This document shows, in pieces, positions 52,206 to 62,065 of a stretch of DNA of 64,000 nt; the stretch's first letter is position 1, and each line of letters starts with the position of its first letter. The stretch is taken from positions 1 through 64,000 of the forward strand of contig JAJFJJ010000095.1 of NCBI GenBank assembly GCA_021774195.1, given 5' to 3'. The stretch comes from Nitrosomonas sp. Lineage in GTDB: Bacteria; Pseudomonadota; Gammaproteobacteria; Burkholderiales; Nitrosomonadaceae. The notes beneath the pieces were generated by a model, which saw only the letters and a program-made list of their open reading frames with translations, ran no database searches and was not told the DNA's origin. The translations under genes were made by a program, and so were the position numbers.

Positions 52206-53297
52206 TTACTGTTCCGCATTCATATAGTACAGTTCCATAAAGCCCAAGCCTGTATGGGACCCACTCACTTGAACAGCGCCTTCCCAATAAACATTATAAC
52301 TAGTCAACATCGCATCAAACTCGCTCTCTTTATTGATACTATTAATTTTAATATTGATACCCTTTTCTGGAATATCTATTGCCCATTCAATAGGATAAAC
52401 AATGTTTGATTGACTACTTTGCCATTCTTCTCCAGGAATGGTCTTGAATTCATCATCCAGAAGTGTTTCAGTTACCCCATTCTTACTGATACTGGCCGTA
52501 TAGAGCAGCGGCTTATTTGATTTGTCACGTAATTGATAGATCATCACGTCCACACCATCGTTTAATTGTAGGCTGAACCAGTCCCAGGATAAAAGGCCAA
52601 CTGAGAAATCACCCCATTGATGATCGAACCATGAAATTCCCGATACTTTTTCACTTTCACCGCCGATCGTTATCGTGCCAGAGATCGCCATACGGGTGCG
52701 CGAATAATAATAACTATCACCGGCGTCACCCAAAGAAATGATGCCGTCTCCTCCATGATAAACAGGATCTTGTTTGCTAACTAAATTAAGGGCAAAGTTA
52801 AAATTTTCCGTATTGACTTCTAATCGGTCATTTCCGTTTCCACCGGCCATAAGCCAGTCACCATGCTTAAAGTCAAAACCATTTTTTATGTTTTTTGAAG
52901 GATTCCCTCCCGTTCTCCGCTGGGCGGTATAGTGCTTTCCATTTTGATGGTCACTCAAAGAAACATGGCTAACCATATGGGTCGTTAAATTGCTGACCAA
53001 AAACACGGTATGGTGAAAACTATATCGCTTGCCAGATTCAGTCCGTAAATGTCCATTGTAGTACCACCATTCCATACTTGCTTGGTGTGTAGCATCGTCT
53101 TTAGGCAATGAAACTTTTCTATCAGCACTACCGCTAGCCTCATACCAATTATCGGCCGGCTTAATATACAAAACTTCATGAATTAACCATATGCCGACAC
53201 CACAGGCCATCATCAAGAAAATCCAGAAAACAGAAGATTTTTTTAAAGAACGTGACTTCTTCTTGTATTTACGCCGAGATTTTTTATTTTTCAACAT
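52206..53297 (-). CDS. AttH/CrtC-like lipocalin-fold protein, membrane anchored
   Basis: 363 residues. A very basic N-terminus is followed by one membrane segment (VFWIFLMMACGVGIWLIHEV). The rest has the CrtC/AttH pattern: HQASMEWWYYNGHLRTESG, then SWFDHQWGDFSVGLLSWDWF with WFDHQWG as the signature, and a C-terminal WEGAVQVSGSHTGLGFMELY. The family includes carotenoid 1,2-hydratases and proteins of unknown role. No carotenoid gene is near, so the link to polysaccharide export or to the envelope is inferred from position only. Confidence 0.8.
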   Translation of the reverse strand: MLKNKKSRRKYKKKSRSLKKSSVFWIFLMMACGVGIWLIHEVLYIKPADNWYEASGSADRKVSLPKDDATHQASMEWWYYNGHLRTESGKRYSFHHTVFLVSNLTTHMVSHVSLSDHQNGKHYTAQRRTGGNPSKNIKNGFDFKHGDWLMAGGNGNDRLEVNTENFNFALNLVSKQDPVYHGGDGIISLGDAGDSYYYSRTRMAISGTITIGGESEKVSGISWFDHQWGDFSVGLLSWDWFSLQLNDGVDVMIYQLRDKSNKPLLYTASISKNGVTETLLDDEFKTIPGEEWQSSQSNIVYPIEWAIDIPEKGINIKINSINKESEFDAMLTSYNVYWEGAVQVSGSHTGLGFMELYYMNAEQ

Positions 53298-53496
53298 GCC
53301 GAGTTATTAAACGATAAAACTACGTTCTAGGAAATGAATATTCAAAGCGCAACAGCTTCAGGGGTATATTCAAGCATTTCATCGGTCTATGATTAAGCTG
53401 TTTAACAATATTGTCAATCTGATTTTGTTTTACCGAATCTATGAACTGAATAGTTACTTGATATCTCCGGCAAAGCTGGAGATTCATAGTTTATAA

Positions 53497-53577
53497 TCCT
53501 AAAATCCTCAGTTAGATGATGCTTAGCGTGCATTGTTGTTTGCTTTTGGCAAGGCACAATAGGGCGTAAACTAGTTG
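53497..53577. mobile_element. MITE family A, left part only
   Basis: TCCTAAAATCCTCAGTTAGA and about 60 further bases match the family in the orientation of the 8941 copy (GTGCATTGTTGTTTGC, GGCAAGGCACAATAGGGCG). The rest has been deleted, so no right flank remains. Confidence 0.82.
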
Positions 53578-53649
53578 TGTCTTGAAATCTGCATATTTAT
53601 TGAGCAGCCATTAGTAGACACTAATAACACAATATATCTATAATCATAA

Positions 53650-53790
53650 AGGCACCTCTAAAAATCCATATTTCGTCACAATACTGCGTTACTCACAAAA
53701 AATATCGTCTTACCTATCCGCTGTAGGCTGCATCAATATTTTTTATTCGCGCCTTGTCTTGTTTAGAAATCCGAGTTTTTAGAAGCACCC
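53650..53790. mobile_element. MITE family C, copy upstream of a phosphatase gene
   Basis: 141 bases, AGGCACCTCTAAAAATCCAT to a terminal TTTTTAGAAGCACCC, with an ATAA duplication (53646-53649 and 53791-53794). It ends 40 bases before the next start codon, so it may carry or block that promoter. Confidence 0.92.
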
Positions 53791-53830
53791 ATAAGCAATA
53801 GATTGATTCAGAATGTAATAATAAACATCT

Positions 53831-54337
53831 ATGGAAAAAGACGAAAAGATAAAAGTACTATTTGTTTGCTTGGGAAACATCTGCCGGTCACCTACGGCTG
53901 ATGCTGTCTTCAAATATCAAGTGATTAATGCGGGACTTGAAAATATAATCCTGGTTGATTCTGCAGGTACGCATGCCTATCACATCGGCAAGCCGCCCGA
54001 CAAACGTGCACAAAGCACTGCTTTGAGTCGCGGATACAAAATGCATGATTTACGTGCACGCAAGGTTACATCTGACGATTTCATTACTTTTGATTATATT
54101 CTTGCGATGGATCATGAAAACTTATCAATTCTCAAGCAACGTTGCCCGGCTAAGGCGACAGCCAGAATTGACTTACTGATGAATTATAGTCGTAATAATA
54201 ACGCTGGTGATGAAGTAGCAGACCCTTACTTCGGTGGGCAAGATGGTTTTGACATGGTACTGGACATGGTGGAAGACGCTTGTCAAGGCCTGCTAGAACA
54301 CATTAACTCCAGAAAGAATAGCCCCCCGTCTTCTTGA
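53831..54337 (+). CDS. Low-molecular-weight protein tyrosine phosphatase, second copy
   Basis: 168 residues. VLFVCLGNICRSPTADAVFK contains C-x5-R, and NNAGDEVADPYFGGQDGFDM the acid Asp in D-P-Y. It is longer and closer to the housekeeping low-MW phosphatases than to Wzb. Substrate unknown; it may also act on Wzc. Confidence 0.9.
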   Translation: MEKDEKIKVLFVCLGNICRSPTADAVFKYQVINAGLENIILVDSAGTHAYHIGKPPDKRAQSTALSRGYKMHDLRARKVTSDDFITFDYILAMDHENLSILKQRCPAKATARIDLLMNYSRNNNAGDEVADPYFGGQDGFDMVLDMVEDACQGLLEHINSRKNSPPSS

Positions 54338-54444
54338 TCATTCGAGGCAAATTCGGATTCTCGTCATTAGTAAATAAAGCTTAGACAAGATCCTCATTAT
54401 GCAAAATTGATCAAAACTTTCTTAATGAATGGGAACAACTAAAG

Positions 54445-55551
54445 ATGAAAACAAAAGCAGCTGTGGCTTGGCAAGCAGGTCAACCGCTTACTATTGAAAA
54501 TGTTGATCTAGATGGCCCAAAACCAGGTGAGGTTTTGGTAGAAATCAAGGCAACGGGTATTTGCCATACGGATTATTACACGCTATCCGGTGCTGATCCT
54601 GAAGGATTATTTCCTACTGTTTTAGGTCATGAAGGTGCTGGCGTCGTGGTAGAGGTCGGTTCTGACGTCAAATCTCTTCAAGTTGGCGATCATGTTATTC
54701 CACTTTACACACCGGAATGCCGCGAATGCAAATTTTGCCTCTCGCAGAAAACTAATTTATGCCAAGCCATCCGTAGCACTCAAGGTCGTGGCTTAATGCC
54801 GGACACCACATCACGCTTCTCATTAGACGGCAAGCCTTTATTCCATTATATGGGCACATCAACCTTCTCCAACTATACGGTTGTACCTGAAATTGCACTG
54901 GCTAAAATCCGTCAAGATGCGCCATTTGATAAAGTTTGCTACATCGGCTGCGGAGTCACTACTGGAATTGGGGCTGTTTTATTTACTGCCAAAGTAGAAA
55001 CAGGAAGCAATGTTGCCGTATTTGGATTGGGTGGTATTGGGTTAAACGTTATTCAAGGCGCTAAAATGGTCGGTGCCGATAAGATCATTGGTATTGATAT
55101 CAATCCAAAACGTGAAGCCATGGCACGTGATTTTGGCATGACACATTTCATCAATCCCAATGAAGTACCGGATATTACCGATGCTGTCATCCAATTAACC
55201 GATGGTGGCGCAGACTATAGCTTTGAGTGTATTGGTAACACGCAAGTGATGCGCCAGGCTTTAGAGTGCACCCATAAAGGCTGGGGGCGCAGCATTATTA
55301 TTGGCGTCGCCGAGGCTGGCGCAGAAATTAGTACACGCCCATTCCAATTGGTTACCGGCCGCAAATGGGAAGGTTCTGCATTCGGTGGCGCACGCGGTCG
55401 AACTGATGTACCAAAAATTGTCGATTGGTATATGGAAGGCAAAATTAATATTGATTCACTGATTACGCATCGATTAAAACTAGAAGATATTAATGAAGGC
55501 TTTGATTTGATGAAAGCTGGGGAATCAATACGTTCCGTAGTCATCTACTAA
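54445..55551 (+). CDS. frmA: S-(hydroxymethyl)glutathione dehydrogenase (class III alcohol dehydrogenase)
   Basis: 368 residues. [20 protein letters not shown] and [14 protein letters not shown] bind the catalytic zinc, [17 protein letters not shown] the structural zinc, and [23 protein letters not shown]. It oxidises the formaldehyde-glutathione adduct and can reduce S-nitrosoglutathione, the latter relevant in nitrogen-oxidising bacteria (inference). A GGGAA site precedes it. Its stop overlaps the fghA start by one base (TAATG). Confidence 0.95.
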   Translation: MKTKAAVAWQAGQPLTIENVDLDGPKPGEVLVEIKATGICHTDYYTLSGADPEGLFPTVLGHEGAGVVVEVGSDVKSLQVGDHVIPLYTPECRECKFCLSQKTNLCQAIRSTQGRGLMPDTTSRFSLDGKPLFHYMGTSTFSNYTVVPEIALAKIRQDAPFDKVCYIGCGVTTGIGAVLFTAKVETGSNVAVFGLGGIGLNVIQGAKMVGADKIIGIDINPKREAMARDFGMTHFINPNEVPDITDAVIQLTDGGADYSFECIGNTQVMRQALECTHKGWGRSIIIGVAEAGAEISTRPFQLVTGRKWEGSAFGGARGRTDVPKIVDWYMEGKINIDSLITHRLKLEDINEGFDLMKAGESIRSVVIY

Positions 55552-56396
55552 TGTCAGCGCTTGAGATTCGTAGTGAGCATGTCTGTTTTGGTGGCCAGCA
55601 GACTTTTTATCAGCATCAGTCTGAAACCATTGGACTGCCCATGCGGTTTTCAGTTTACCAACCACCACAAGCCAAATCAGATCGTGTGCCGGTTATTTTC
55701 TTTTTGGCCGGGCTGACCTGCACAGAAGAAACGTTCATGATTAAAGCAGGTGCACAACGCCTTGCTGCTGAACATGGTCTCATGCTGGTTTCTATGGATA
55801 CCAGTCCACGTCAGACGGGAATTGAAGGTGAAGCTGACCACTGGGATTTTGGTGCAGGTGCAGGATTCTATCTGGACGCCACCGCTGCACCTTGGGCACG
55901 TCATTTTCGGATGGAAAGTTACATTACTGACGAATTAAGAAACATCATCGTCCAACAATTCTCAGCCGATGAAAATCGTATTGGGATTTTTGGTCATTCC
56001 ATGGGTGGGCATGGCGCACTAACTTTAGCCCTACGCCATCCGGATTTATATCGATCCGTTTCAGCCTTCGCGCCAATTTGCGCGCCGAGGCAATGCCCTT
56101 GGGGGCAAAAAGCTTTTGTAAATTATCTGGGAGAAAATCAGGAAAACTGGCGTAGCCATGATGCCAATGCTTTAATAGAAGATGGCTATCGCATAAGCAA
56201 AATCCTAATCGACCAAGGCCTCAATGACCAGTTCTTAACAGAACAGCTTTATCCTGATTTATTTGAAAAAACCTGTAAAGAAGCCGGACAGGAATTAACG
56301 CTTCGGCATCATGAAGGTTATGACCATGGGTATTATTTTATCAGCACATTTATGGCTGATCATTTAAAACATCACCGCGATATATTGTTCTATTGA
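55551..56396 (+). CDS. fghA: S-formylglutathione hydrolase
   Basis: 281 residues, an alpha/beta-hydrolase. IGIFGHSMGGHGALTLALRH carries the nucleophile Ser, IDQGLNDQFL the Asp and HHEGYDHGYYFISTF the His. It hydrolyses S-formylglutathione to formate and glutathione, the step after FrmA. It is translationally coupled to frmA. Confidence 0.95.
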   Translation: MSALEIRSEHVCFGGQQTFYQHQSETIGLPMRFSVYQPPQAKSDRVPVIFFLAGLTCTEETFMIKAGAQRLAAEHGLMLVSMDTSPRQTGIEGEADHWDFGAGAGFYLDATAAPWARHFRMESYITDELRNIIVQQFSADENRIGIFGHSMGGHGALTLALRHPDLYRSVSAFAPICAPRQCPWGQKAFVNYLGENQENWRSHDANALIEDGYRISKILIDQGLNDQFLTEQLYPDLFEKTCKEAGQELTLRHHEGYDHGYYFISTFMADHLKHHRDILFY

Positions 56397-56413
56397 CACT
56401 GAAAGAAGATATA

Positions 56414-57013
56414 TCATGTATTATTTTTTAGTCGTTCTGCCAACTGTACTAACGCTTTACCGCGATGGCTAATTTGGTTCTTTTGTTCAGGCGAAAGTTG
56501 AGCGGCGGTTTTGTTAAATTCAGCCAAATAAAAATAGGGATCATAGCCGAACCCACCCTCTCCAAGAGGTTCTAGAATGATTTCCCCATGCCATGACCCA
56601 TCAACAATAATCGGTTGCGGATCTTCATGATGGCGCACTAAAACAATAATGCAATAATAATAGGCACTACGATCTGTTTGTGTGCGTAACGCCTCAACCA
56701 GTTTAAGATTATTACGTTGATCAGATCTTGGTTCCCCCGCATAGCGAGCAGAGGTGACGCCAGGCAAACCATTTAACGCATTAACGCAAATACCAGAGTC
56801 GTCTGCCAGCGCAGGCAAACCAGAACATTGACTCGCATGACGCGCTTTGATTAAGGCATTTTCGACAAAGGTACCAAAGGGTTCCTCTACTTCTTCCACA
56901 TTAAATTCAGCTTGTGGCATAGCCTTAATTTTCAATGGTTCAAGCAGCGCATTAATCTCGCGCAATTTTCCTTGATTATTACTGGCAATCACCAGTTTAT
57001 TAATTGACCGCAT
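56414..57013 (-). CDS. rdgB: XTP/dITP diphosphatase (non-canonical purine NTP hydrolase)
   Basis: 199 residues. KLVIASNNQGKLREINALLE and LPALADDSGICVNALNGLPG are the substrate and metal sites, SHRGKALVQLAERL the end. It removes ITP, dITP and XTP. It follows rph with a three-base gap, a common operon. Confidence 0.95.
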   Translation of the reverse strand: MRSINKLVIASNNQGKLREINALLEPLKIKAMPQAEFNVEEVEEPFGTFVENALIKARHASQCSGLPALADDSGICVNALNGLPGVTSARYAGEPRSDQRNNLKLVEALRTQTDRSAYYYCIIVLVRHHEDPQPIIVDGSWHGEIILEPLGEGGFGYDPYFYLAEFNKTAAQLSPEQKNQISHRGKALVQLAERLKNNT

Positions 57014-57016
57014 CCA

Positions 57017-57739
57017 TTAATCCGTCGTCAAGACTTGCTTCTGAATCAACACCAACTCCTTGATCCCTTTTTCAGCCAGGTCCACCATATCATCCAATTC
57101 TTTCCGATTGAATGAAACACCTTCTGCCGTACCTTGTACTTCTACAATGCCAGATTGTCCTGTCATCACGACATTCATGTCGGTATCACAGGAAGAATCT
57201 TCCTCATAGTCTAAATCTAATATGGACACACCGTTATGGATACCCACAGAAATAGCAGCAATATGATCCAAAATTGGCGTAGTTTCGATTAATTGTCGAT
57301 AAATTAAATTTTCAACCGCATCATGTAACGCCACAAATGCGCCGGTAATACTGGCGGTACGCGTGCCACCATCGGCTTGAATGACATCACAATCAATTTG
57401 TATGGTCCGCTCACCCAGTTGTTTTAAATCAACCACAGCACGTAATGACCGCCCGATTAACCGTTGAATCTCCATGGTGCGTCCAGATTGCTTACCTCGA
57501 GCCGCTTCACGTTGCATACGCGAATTAGTCGAACACGGAAGCATGCCGTACTCAGCAGTTAACCATCCCTGCCCTTGTCCTTTGAGAAACGGCGGTACTT
57601 TTTCACTCACACTGGCCGTGCAAATCACTTTCGTATCGCCAAATTCGATTAGTACTGAGCCATCAGCATGTTTGGTATAACCTCGAGTAATTGTTACCGG
57701 TCTTATTTGATTGCAGTCTCTGTTATTACTACGTGCCAT
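57017..57739 (-). CDS. rph: Ribonuclease PH
   Basis: 240 residues, normal. [20 protein letters not shown] begins the family, with [20 protein letters not shown] and [20 protein letters not shown] as the phosphate and tRNA 3' end binding blocks. It trims tRNA 3' ends phosphorolytically. It is coupled with rdgB. Confidence 0.96.
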   Translation of the reverse strand: MARSNNRDCNQIRPVTITRGYTKHADGSVLIEFGDTKVICTASVSEKVPPFLKGQGQGWLTAEYGMLPCSTNSRMQREAARGKQSGRTMEIQRLIGRSLRAVVDLKQLGERTIQIDCDVIQADGGTRTASITGAFVALHDAVENLIYRQLIETTPILDHIAAISVGIHNGVSILDLDYEEDSSCDTDMNVVMTGQSGIVEVQGTAEGVSFNRKELDDMVDLAEKGIKELVLIQKQVLTTD

Positions 57740-57774
57740 AGTTTTATATGAACCAATTAATTGTTAAATTTAAG

Positions 57775-57895
57775 GTAACTATTCAGCTTACCCCTATAAT
57801 CCGCCATTTCGCTGTTACAAAATGATCATTTACACGTGTAAACTCACATTTTGTGCCTTGAACTGACGAATTATAGGAGCAATCTGAACAGTTAC
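57775..57895. repeat. 121-bp foldback repeat E, copy 2
   Basis: GTAACTATTCAGCTTACCCC to a terminal AATCTGAACAGTTAC, with the inner TTTACACGTGTAAA palindrome. It lies 36 bases upstream of the rph start, so it sits in or near the rph promoter. Confidence 0.92.
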
Positions 57896-57965
57896 TTTAA
57901 TGTGCTGAATAATTACAATTTAAGTAATTATTCAGTGTGTTGCGGAAACTATTCAGGTTACAGCC

Positions 57966-58766
57966 TTAAAAACGGTACTCTGGTTTAGGTGGCGCACCAT
58001 CTGAAAGTGTCAACACTTCATGGCCATCTTCGGTGACCAAAATCGTATGCTCCCATTGCGCTGATAAACTATTATCTTTTGTGGTGATTGTCCAGCCGTC
58101 TGGTAAATGCCGTATCGCTGCTTTACCGGCATTAATCATCGGTTCAATGGTGAAAATCATACCTTGTTTAATTTCTAAACCGGAACCAGCACGGCCATAA
58201 TGCAAAACTTGCGGGTCTTCATGGAATTTTTTACCAATCCCGTGTCCACAAAACTCTCTCACCACACTATAGCCCACACCTTCAGCTAATTTCTGAATGG
58301 CATGACCAATGTCACCTAGATGATTACCCGGTTTGACCTGGTCTATACCACGCCACAATGCTTCCCAAGTTAATTCACACAATCGACGAGCCTGAATAGA
58401 CGGCTCTCCAACAAAAAACATTCGGCTGGTGTCGCCATGATACCCATCACTAATCACTGTGATATCAATATTGACGATATCCCCATTTTTTAATTTCTTT
58501 TGCCCGGGCACCCCATGACAAATTTGATTATTGACTGAGGTACAAATCGACTTTGGATAGGGTGAATGGCCAGATGGGGCATAGTTGAGTGGCGCAGGAA
58601 TCGTCTTTTGCACATCAACCATGTAATTATGACAAAGTGTATCCAGTTCTTCAGTCGTCACGCCTGGCTGTACATATGGTGTGACGTAATCTAACACCTC
58701 TGAAGCCAAACGACCTGCGACACGCATTTTCTCAATTTCTTCAGGTGTTTTGATATGAATCTTCAT
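57966..58766 (-). CDS. map: Methionine aminopeptidase, type I
   Basis: 266 residues from the ATG at 58766 (MKIHIKTPEEIEKMRVAGRL); a start six codons earlier is possible but less typical. Metal ligands: Asp in VNIDITVISDGYHGDTSRMF (two), His in FCGHGIGKKFHEDP, Glu in FTIEPMINAG and in SAQWEHTILVTEDG. It removes N-terminal Met from nascent proteins. Confidence 0.95.
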   Translation of the reverse strand: MKIHIKTPEEIEKMRVAGRLASEVLDYVTPYVQPGVTTEELDTLCHNYMVDVQKTIPAPLNYAPSGHSPYPKSICTSVNNQICHGVPGQKKLKNGDIVNIDITVISDGYHGDTSRMFFVGEPSIQARRLCELTWEALWRGIDQVKPGNHLGDIGHAIQKLAEGVGYSVVREFCGHGIGKKFHEDPQVLHYGRAGSGLEIKQGMIFTIEPMINAGKAAIRHLPDGWTITTKDNSLSAQWEHTILVTEDGHEVLTLSDGAPPKPEYRF

Positions 58767-58832
58767 AATGATTTTCTGAACCAACTAAAATAGCAGCGGA
58801 TTTAAGTAATGATAAAGCGATTGAACTGAGTA

Positions 58833-59429
58833 TTATAAGCGGTCACAAGACGCTTGTATCAACTTACTACCAATAAATTGCTGCTTTAAATGAGCCAATT
58901 TTACTTCAACATCCTCATCAGGTTCATGAATCACTATTTTTTTCTGTTGATTTTTTCTTGGCTTAATGGTCGCAGCAGCGACCCCTCTGAGTTTTAATTC
59001 GCTTAATAATTGCTGTGCTGAGACTTGATCCTGAAACATTTCTAGTGTGATTGCATTTAACCACGGTCCTTCTTCTTCGACTCGATAACTAGCGATTCCC
59101 AAATTCCTTAGTTTATTGACTTCACGATTTGCATCCTGCTGGTTCTTAAACGGCGGAATATGCACCCAATACATAGTATTAATATTGGACAATTCAATGC
59201 TTATAGTCTTTATTATCAGCTGGTTAGCAATGGAACTTTCAGCTTGTTGAACAACCGCATGATCAAAATCACCCCATTTCAAACAAGGGACCTGCTTTGG
59301 TAACAAAACAATTTTCTCTGGACTCATCAATGATGGAACCGTCCTATTATCTTGAACATTAGAACCAAGCTGGATGTAGGCAATGACCAGAATATTAATA
59401 ACCAGTAGTACGACAAAAACAATTTTCAT
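58833..59429 (-). CDS. SPOR-like periplasmic protein with N-terminal membrane anchor
   Basis: 198 residues. One membrane segment (MKIVFVVLLVINILVIAYIQ) anchors it, then a part with CLKWGDF and MYWVHIPPFKNQQDANREVN, LRNLGIASYRVEEEGPWLNA and AQQLLSELKLRGVAAATIKP. This resembles SPOR domains, which bind denuded peptidoglycan at the septum. The call rests on the fold pattern and is moderate. Confidence 0.65.
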   Translation of the reverse strand: MKIVFVVLLVINILVIAYIQLGSNVQDNRTVPSLMSPEKIVLLPKQVPCLKWGDFDHAVVQQAESSIANQLIIKTISIELSNINTMYWVHIPPFKNQQDANREVNKLRNLGIASYRVEEEGPWLNAITLEMFQDQVSAQQLLSELKLRGVAAATIKPRKNQQKKIVIHEPDEDVEVKLAHLKQQFIGSKLIQASCDRL

Positions 59430-59461
59430 TTAAAAATATAGTAACTATTCAGTGTATTGCG

Positions 59462-59582
59462 GTAACTGTTCTGATTGCCCCTAGAATCCATCAGTTCAAG
59501 GCACAAAATGTGAGTCTACACGTGTAAATGATCATTTTGTAACGCAGAAATGGTGAATTCTAGGGGTGAGCTGAATAGTTAC
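59462..59582. repeat. 121-bp foldback repeat E, copy 3 (inverted)
   Basis: GTAACTGTTCTGATTGCCCC to a terminal TGAGCTGAATAGTTAC. It is inverted relative to copies 1, 2 and 4 and lies between the divergent SPOR-like and cytochrome c4 genes. A partial end (GTAACTATTCAGTG) sits just left at 59441. A promoter role is possible. Confidence 0.92.
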
Positions 59583-59725
59583 TAAAAATATTTGTATTAA
59601 GAACACATCGATTCATTGAATTTTCTTGTTAACAATCCACTGCCTTGATAGAATGCGATGTTACGCTCATCAATAGAAAAATTACTAAATTTTAGTTAGC
59701 TTTATATAAAAACGGAATACGAAAT

Positions 59726-60448
59726 ATGAAAATGATTACGAGTTCTGCGTTGATAATTGCAATCGCATTATTATCTGCACCCATTTCAGCTGAAACTGAC
59801 GCCACTGTCGATCTTCAAGACGAAGAAACGGTTGATCAAGAGACTGTAGCCGAGGAAGCGGTAGTAGAGGCTTCAGAAGCAGTACCCGCTGCTCCGCCAA
59901 CCACTGAAGAAATTGCAGGCGGAATGTGTGCCGGTTGCCACAGCGCTGACGGCAACAGTATCATCCCCATTAATCCAAGTCTAGCCGGACAACATGCGGG
60001 CTATCTCACCAAACAATTGATGGACTTTCAATCAGTTGATGGTGAAACAGCTAAACGCAACAGTGCTGTAATGACCGCAATGGTTGCTGCGCTGACAAAA
60101 GAAAATATGCAAGAGCTAGGTGACTATTATGCGCGTCAAGAAGTCAACCATACCGCCACATCTGAAGCAGATGAAGAAGTAATCGCTGCGGGAAAGATAC
60201 TTTACCATGGTGGCAATTTAGACAGTAATGTGCCAGCTTGTGCAAGCTGTCATGGACCTACTGGTTCAGGCCTACCACCACATTATCCTGGTCTGGCAGG
60301 TCAGCATGCAGCCTATACTTTGACACAACTTGAGCTATTTAATAAAGGTGAACGTGCTAATGACAACGGCGTTATGCAAAAAGTATTATCTCGCATGAAT
60401 GCGCTAGAGAAAAAAGCAGTCTCTGAATATATTTCAACTATGCGCTAA
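59726..60448 (+). CDS. Cytochrome c4 (dihaem)
   Basis: 240 residues. Signal peptide MKMITSSALIIAIALLSAPI, then an acidic, Glu/Val-rich linker of about 45 residues not usual for the family. The two haem sites are MCAGCHSADGNS and PACASCHGPTGSG. Each half has LAGQHAGYLTKQL or LAGQHAAYTLTQL and a distal Met. It is a periplasmic electron carrier, probably to a terminal oxidase. A perfect hairpin terminator follows. Confidence 0.93.
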   Translation: MKMITSSALIIAIALLSAPISAETDATVDLQDEETVDQETVAEEAVVEASEAVPAAPPTTEEIAGGMCAGCHSADGNSIIPINPSLAGQHAGYLTKQLMDFQSVDGETAKRNSAVMTAMVAALTKENMQELGDYYARQEVNHTATSEADEEVIAAGKILYHGGNLDSNVPACASCHGPTGSGLPPHYPGLAGQHAAYTLTQLELFNKGERANDNGVMQKVLSRMNALEKKAVSEYISTMR

Positions 60449-60460
60449 TATTCTCTTTTA

Positions 60461-60498
60461 GCAATAAAAAAGGCGGCCATTGCCGCCTTTTTTATTGC
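60461..60498. terminator. Bidirectional rho-independent terminator
   Basis: Perfect 17-bp arms (GCAATAAAAAAGGCGGC and complement) around a four-base loop, with A-run and T-run on the two sides. It lies between the convergent cytochrome c4 and hemL genes and can end both transcripts. Confidence 0.93.
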
Positions 60499-60522
60499 TC
60501 TAAAAACACCAGAACCAAAGGG

Positions 60523-61803
60523 TTACCAAGCAGAAAATATTTTATCGGCTGCTGAAACAGTTTGATTGATATCTTGCTCACTATGCGCCGATGAAACAAA
60601 ACCGGCTTCAAATGCTGATGGTGCAAAATAGACGCCTTCATCTAACATCGCATGGAAGAAACGATTAAAAGCGTCCTTATCGCATTCCATCACTTCAGCA
60701 AAGCTGGTTGGCACTCCTTTACGGAAATAAAACCCAAACATCCCACCAATTGATTGCGCCGTTAACTCAACGCCATGCTTGTTTGCCGCAGTAGTAACTC
60801 CGTCTATCAGTTGTTGCGTCTTAGCACCTAATTGCTCATAGAATCCTTCGGCCATGATTTGTTTCAGCGTTGCTAAACCAGCCGCAACAGCAACCGGGTT
60901 TCCTGACAGTGTACCTGCTTGATAAACAGAACCAATTGGCGCCAAACATTGCATAATATCCCGACGACCACCAAATGCAGCCATCGGCATACCGCCACCG
61001 ATCACCTTACCTAAAGTCGTCAAATCCGGCTGAATTTGATAAAGACCCTGCGCGCAACCTAAACCAACTCGAAAACCGGTCATGACTTCATCAAAAATTA
61101 ATACACTGCCATGTTGCGTACACAAATTCCGCAATGATGACAAGAACCCTTCGCTTGGCGCTACCAAATTCATATTGCCAGCAACCGGTTCTACAATCAC
61201 CGCTGCAATTTCATCACCAAACTGCTTGAACACCGCGTCCAATCCTGGCAAATCGTTATAATCCAAAACAATCGTATGCCCTACCGTCTCTGCCGGTACA
61301 CCTGCTGAACTTGGATTACCAAAAGTTAATGCGCCAGAACCCGCTTTTACCAGCAAAGCATCATCATGACCATGATAACAACCTTCAAATTTAATAATTT
61401 TGCTCCGACCCGTATAACCCCGTGCCAAACGAATGGCACTCATCCCTGCTTCGGTTCCAGAACTTACCAGCCTGACTTGTTCAATTGAAGGAAGCAATTT
61501 ACAGATCAGTTCAGCAATTTCTAATTCAGACTCAGTCGGCGCACCGAATGTTAAACCGTTTTGCACCGTATCCTGAACAGCCTTAACCACTTCAGGGTGC
61601 GCATGACCTAAAATCAACGGCCCCCAAGAACCCACGTAGTCAATGTAAGACTTACCATCAACATCCCATACATGTGAACCTTGTCCACGCTGAAAGAATA
61701 TTGGATGACCACCAACGGACTTAAAAGCCCGAACTGGCGAGTTCACACCACCAGGGATAACCTTCTGAGATTGTTCGAATAATTGTTGATTACGTGAAGT
61801 CAT
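60523..61803 (-). CDS. hemL: Glutamate-1-semialdehyde 2,1-aminomutase
   Basis: 426 residues, normal. [19 protein letters not shown] begins the family, [20 protein letters not shown] binds PLP, and [20 protein letters not shown] contains the Schiff-base Lys. It makes 5-aminolevulinate for haem. Repeat E copy 4 is 45 bases upstream of the start. Confidence 0.96.
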   Translation of the reverse strand: MTSRNQQLFEQSQKVIPGGVNSPVRAFKSVGGHPIFFQRGQGSHVWDVDGKSYIDYVGSWGPLILGHAHPEVVKAVQDTVQNGLTFGAPTESELEIAELICKLLPSIEQVRLVSSGTEAGMSAIRLARGYTGRSKIIKFEGCYHGHDDALLVKAGSGALTFGNPSSAGVPAETVGHTIVLDYNDLPGLDAVFKQFGDEIAAVIVEPVAGNMNLVAPSEGFLSSLRNLCTQHGSVLIFDEVMTGFRVGLGCAQGLYQIQPDLTTLGKVIGGGMPMAAFGGRRDIMQCLAPIGSVYQAGTLSGNPVAVAAGLATLKQIMAEGFYEQLGAKTQQLIDGVTTAANKHGVELTAQSIGGMFGFYFRKGVPTSFAEVMECDKDAFNRFFHAMLDEGVYFAPSAFEAGFVSSAHSEQDINQTVSAADKIFSAW

Positions 61804-61847
61804 TTATAAATACTCGCTATATATTAATAAAACATTCAAAAACTTAG

Positions 61848-61968
61848 GTAACGATTCAGCTCACACCTAGAATTCACCATTTCTGCATTACAAAATAATC
61901 ATTTACACGTGTAAACTCACATTTTGTGCCTTGAACAGATGAATTCTAGGGGCAATCTGAATAGTTAC
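61848..61968. repeat. 121-bp foldback repeat E, copy 4
   Basis: GTAACGATTCAGCTCACACC to a terminal AATCTGAATAGTTAC. It is flanked by an 8-bp direct repeat AAACTTAG (61840-61847 and 61969-61976). That is the best evidence that family E moves by transposition with an 8-bp duplication. It lies in the hemL upstream region. Confidence 0.92.
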
Positions 61969-62065
61969 AAACTTAGACCCACCCAACAAGTGCCCGGCTT
62001 TAATACAGCAACCAAAATGACACTTATAAATGAATCATAGCCTTAACAGCTGGCTAAGCTATTTA

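Larger units (their letters stand above)
53298..53830. other. Gap between attH-like gene and phosphatase gene
   Basis: About 530 bases, filled largely by a partial family A element (53497-53577) and a complete family C element (53650-53790). The remainder shows no gene. Confidence 0.55.
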
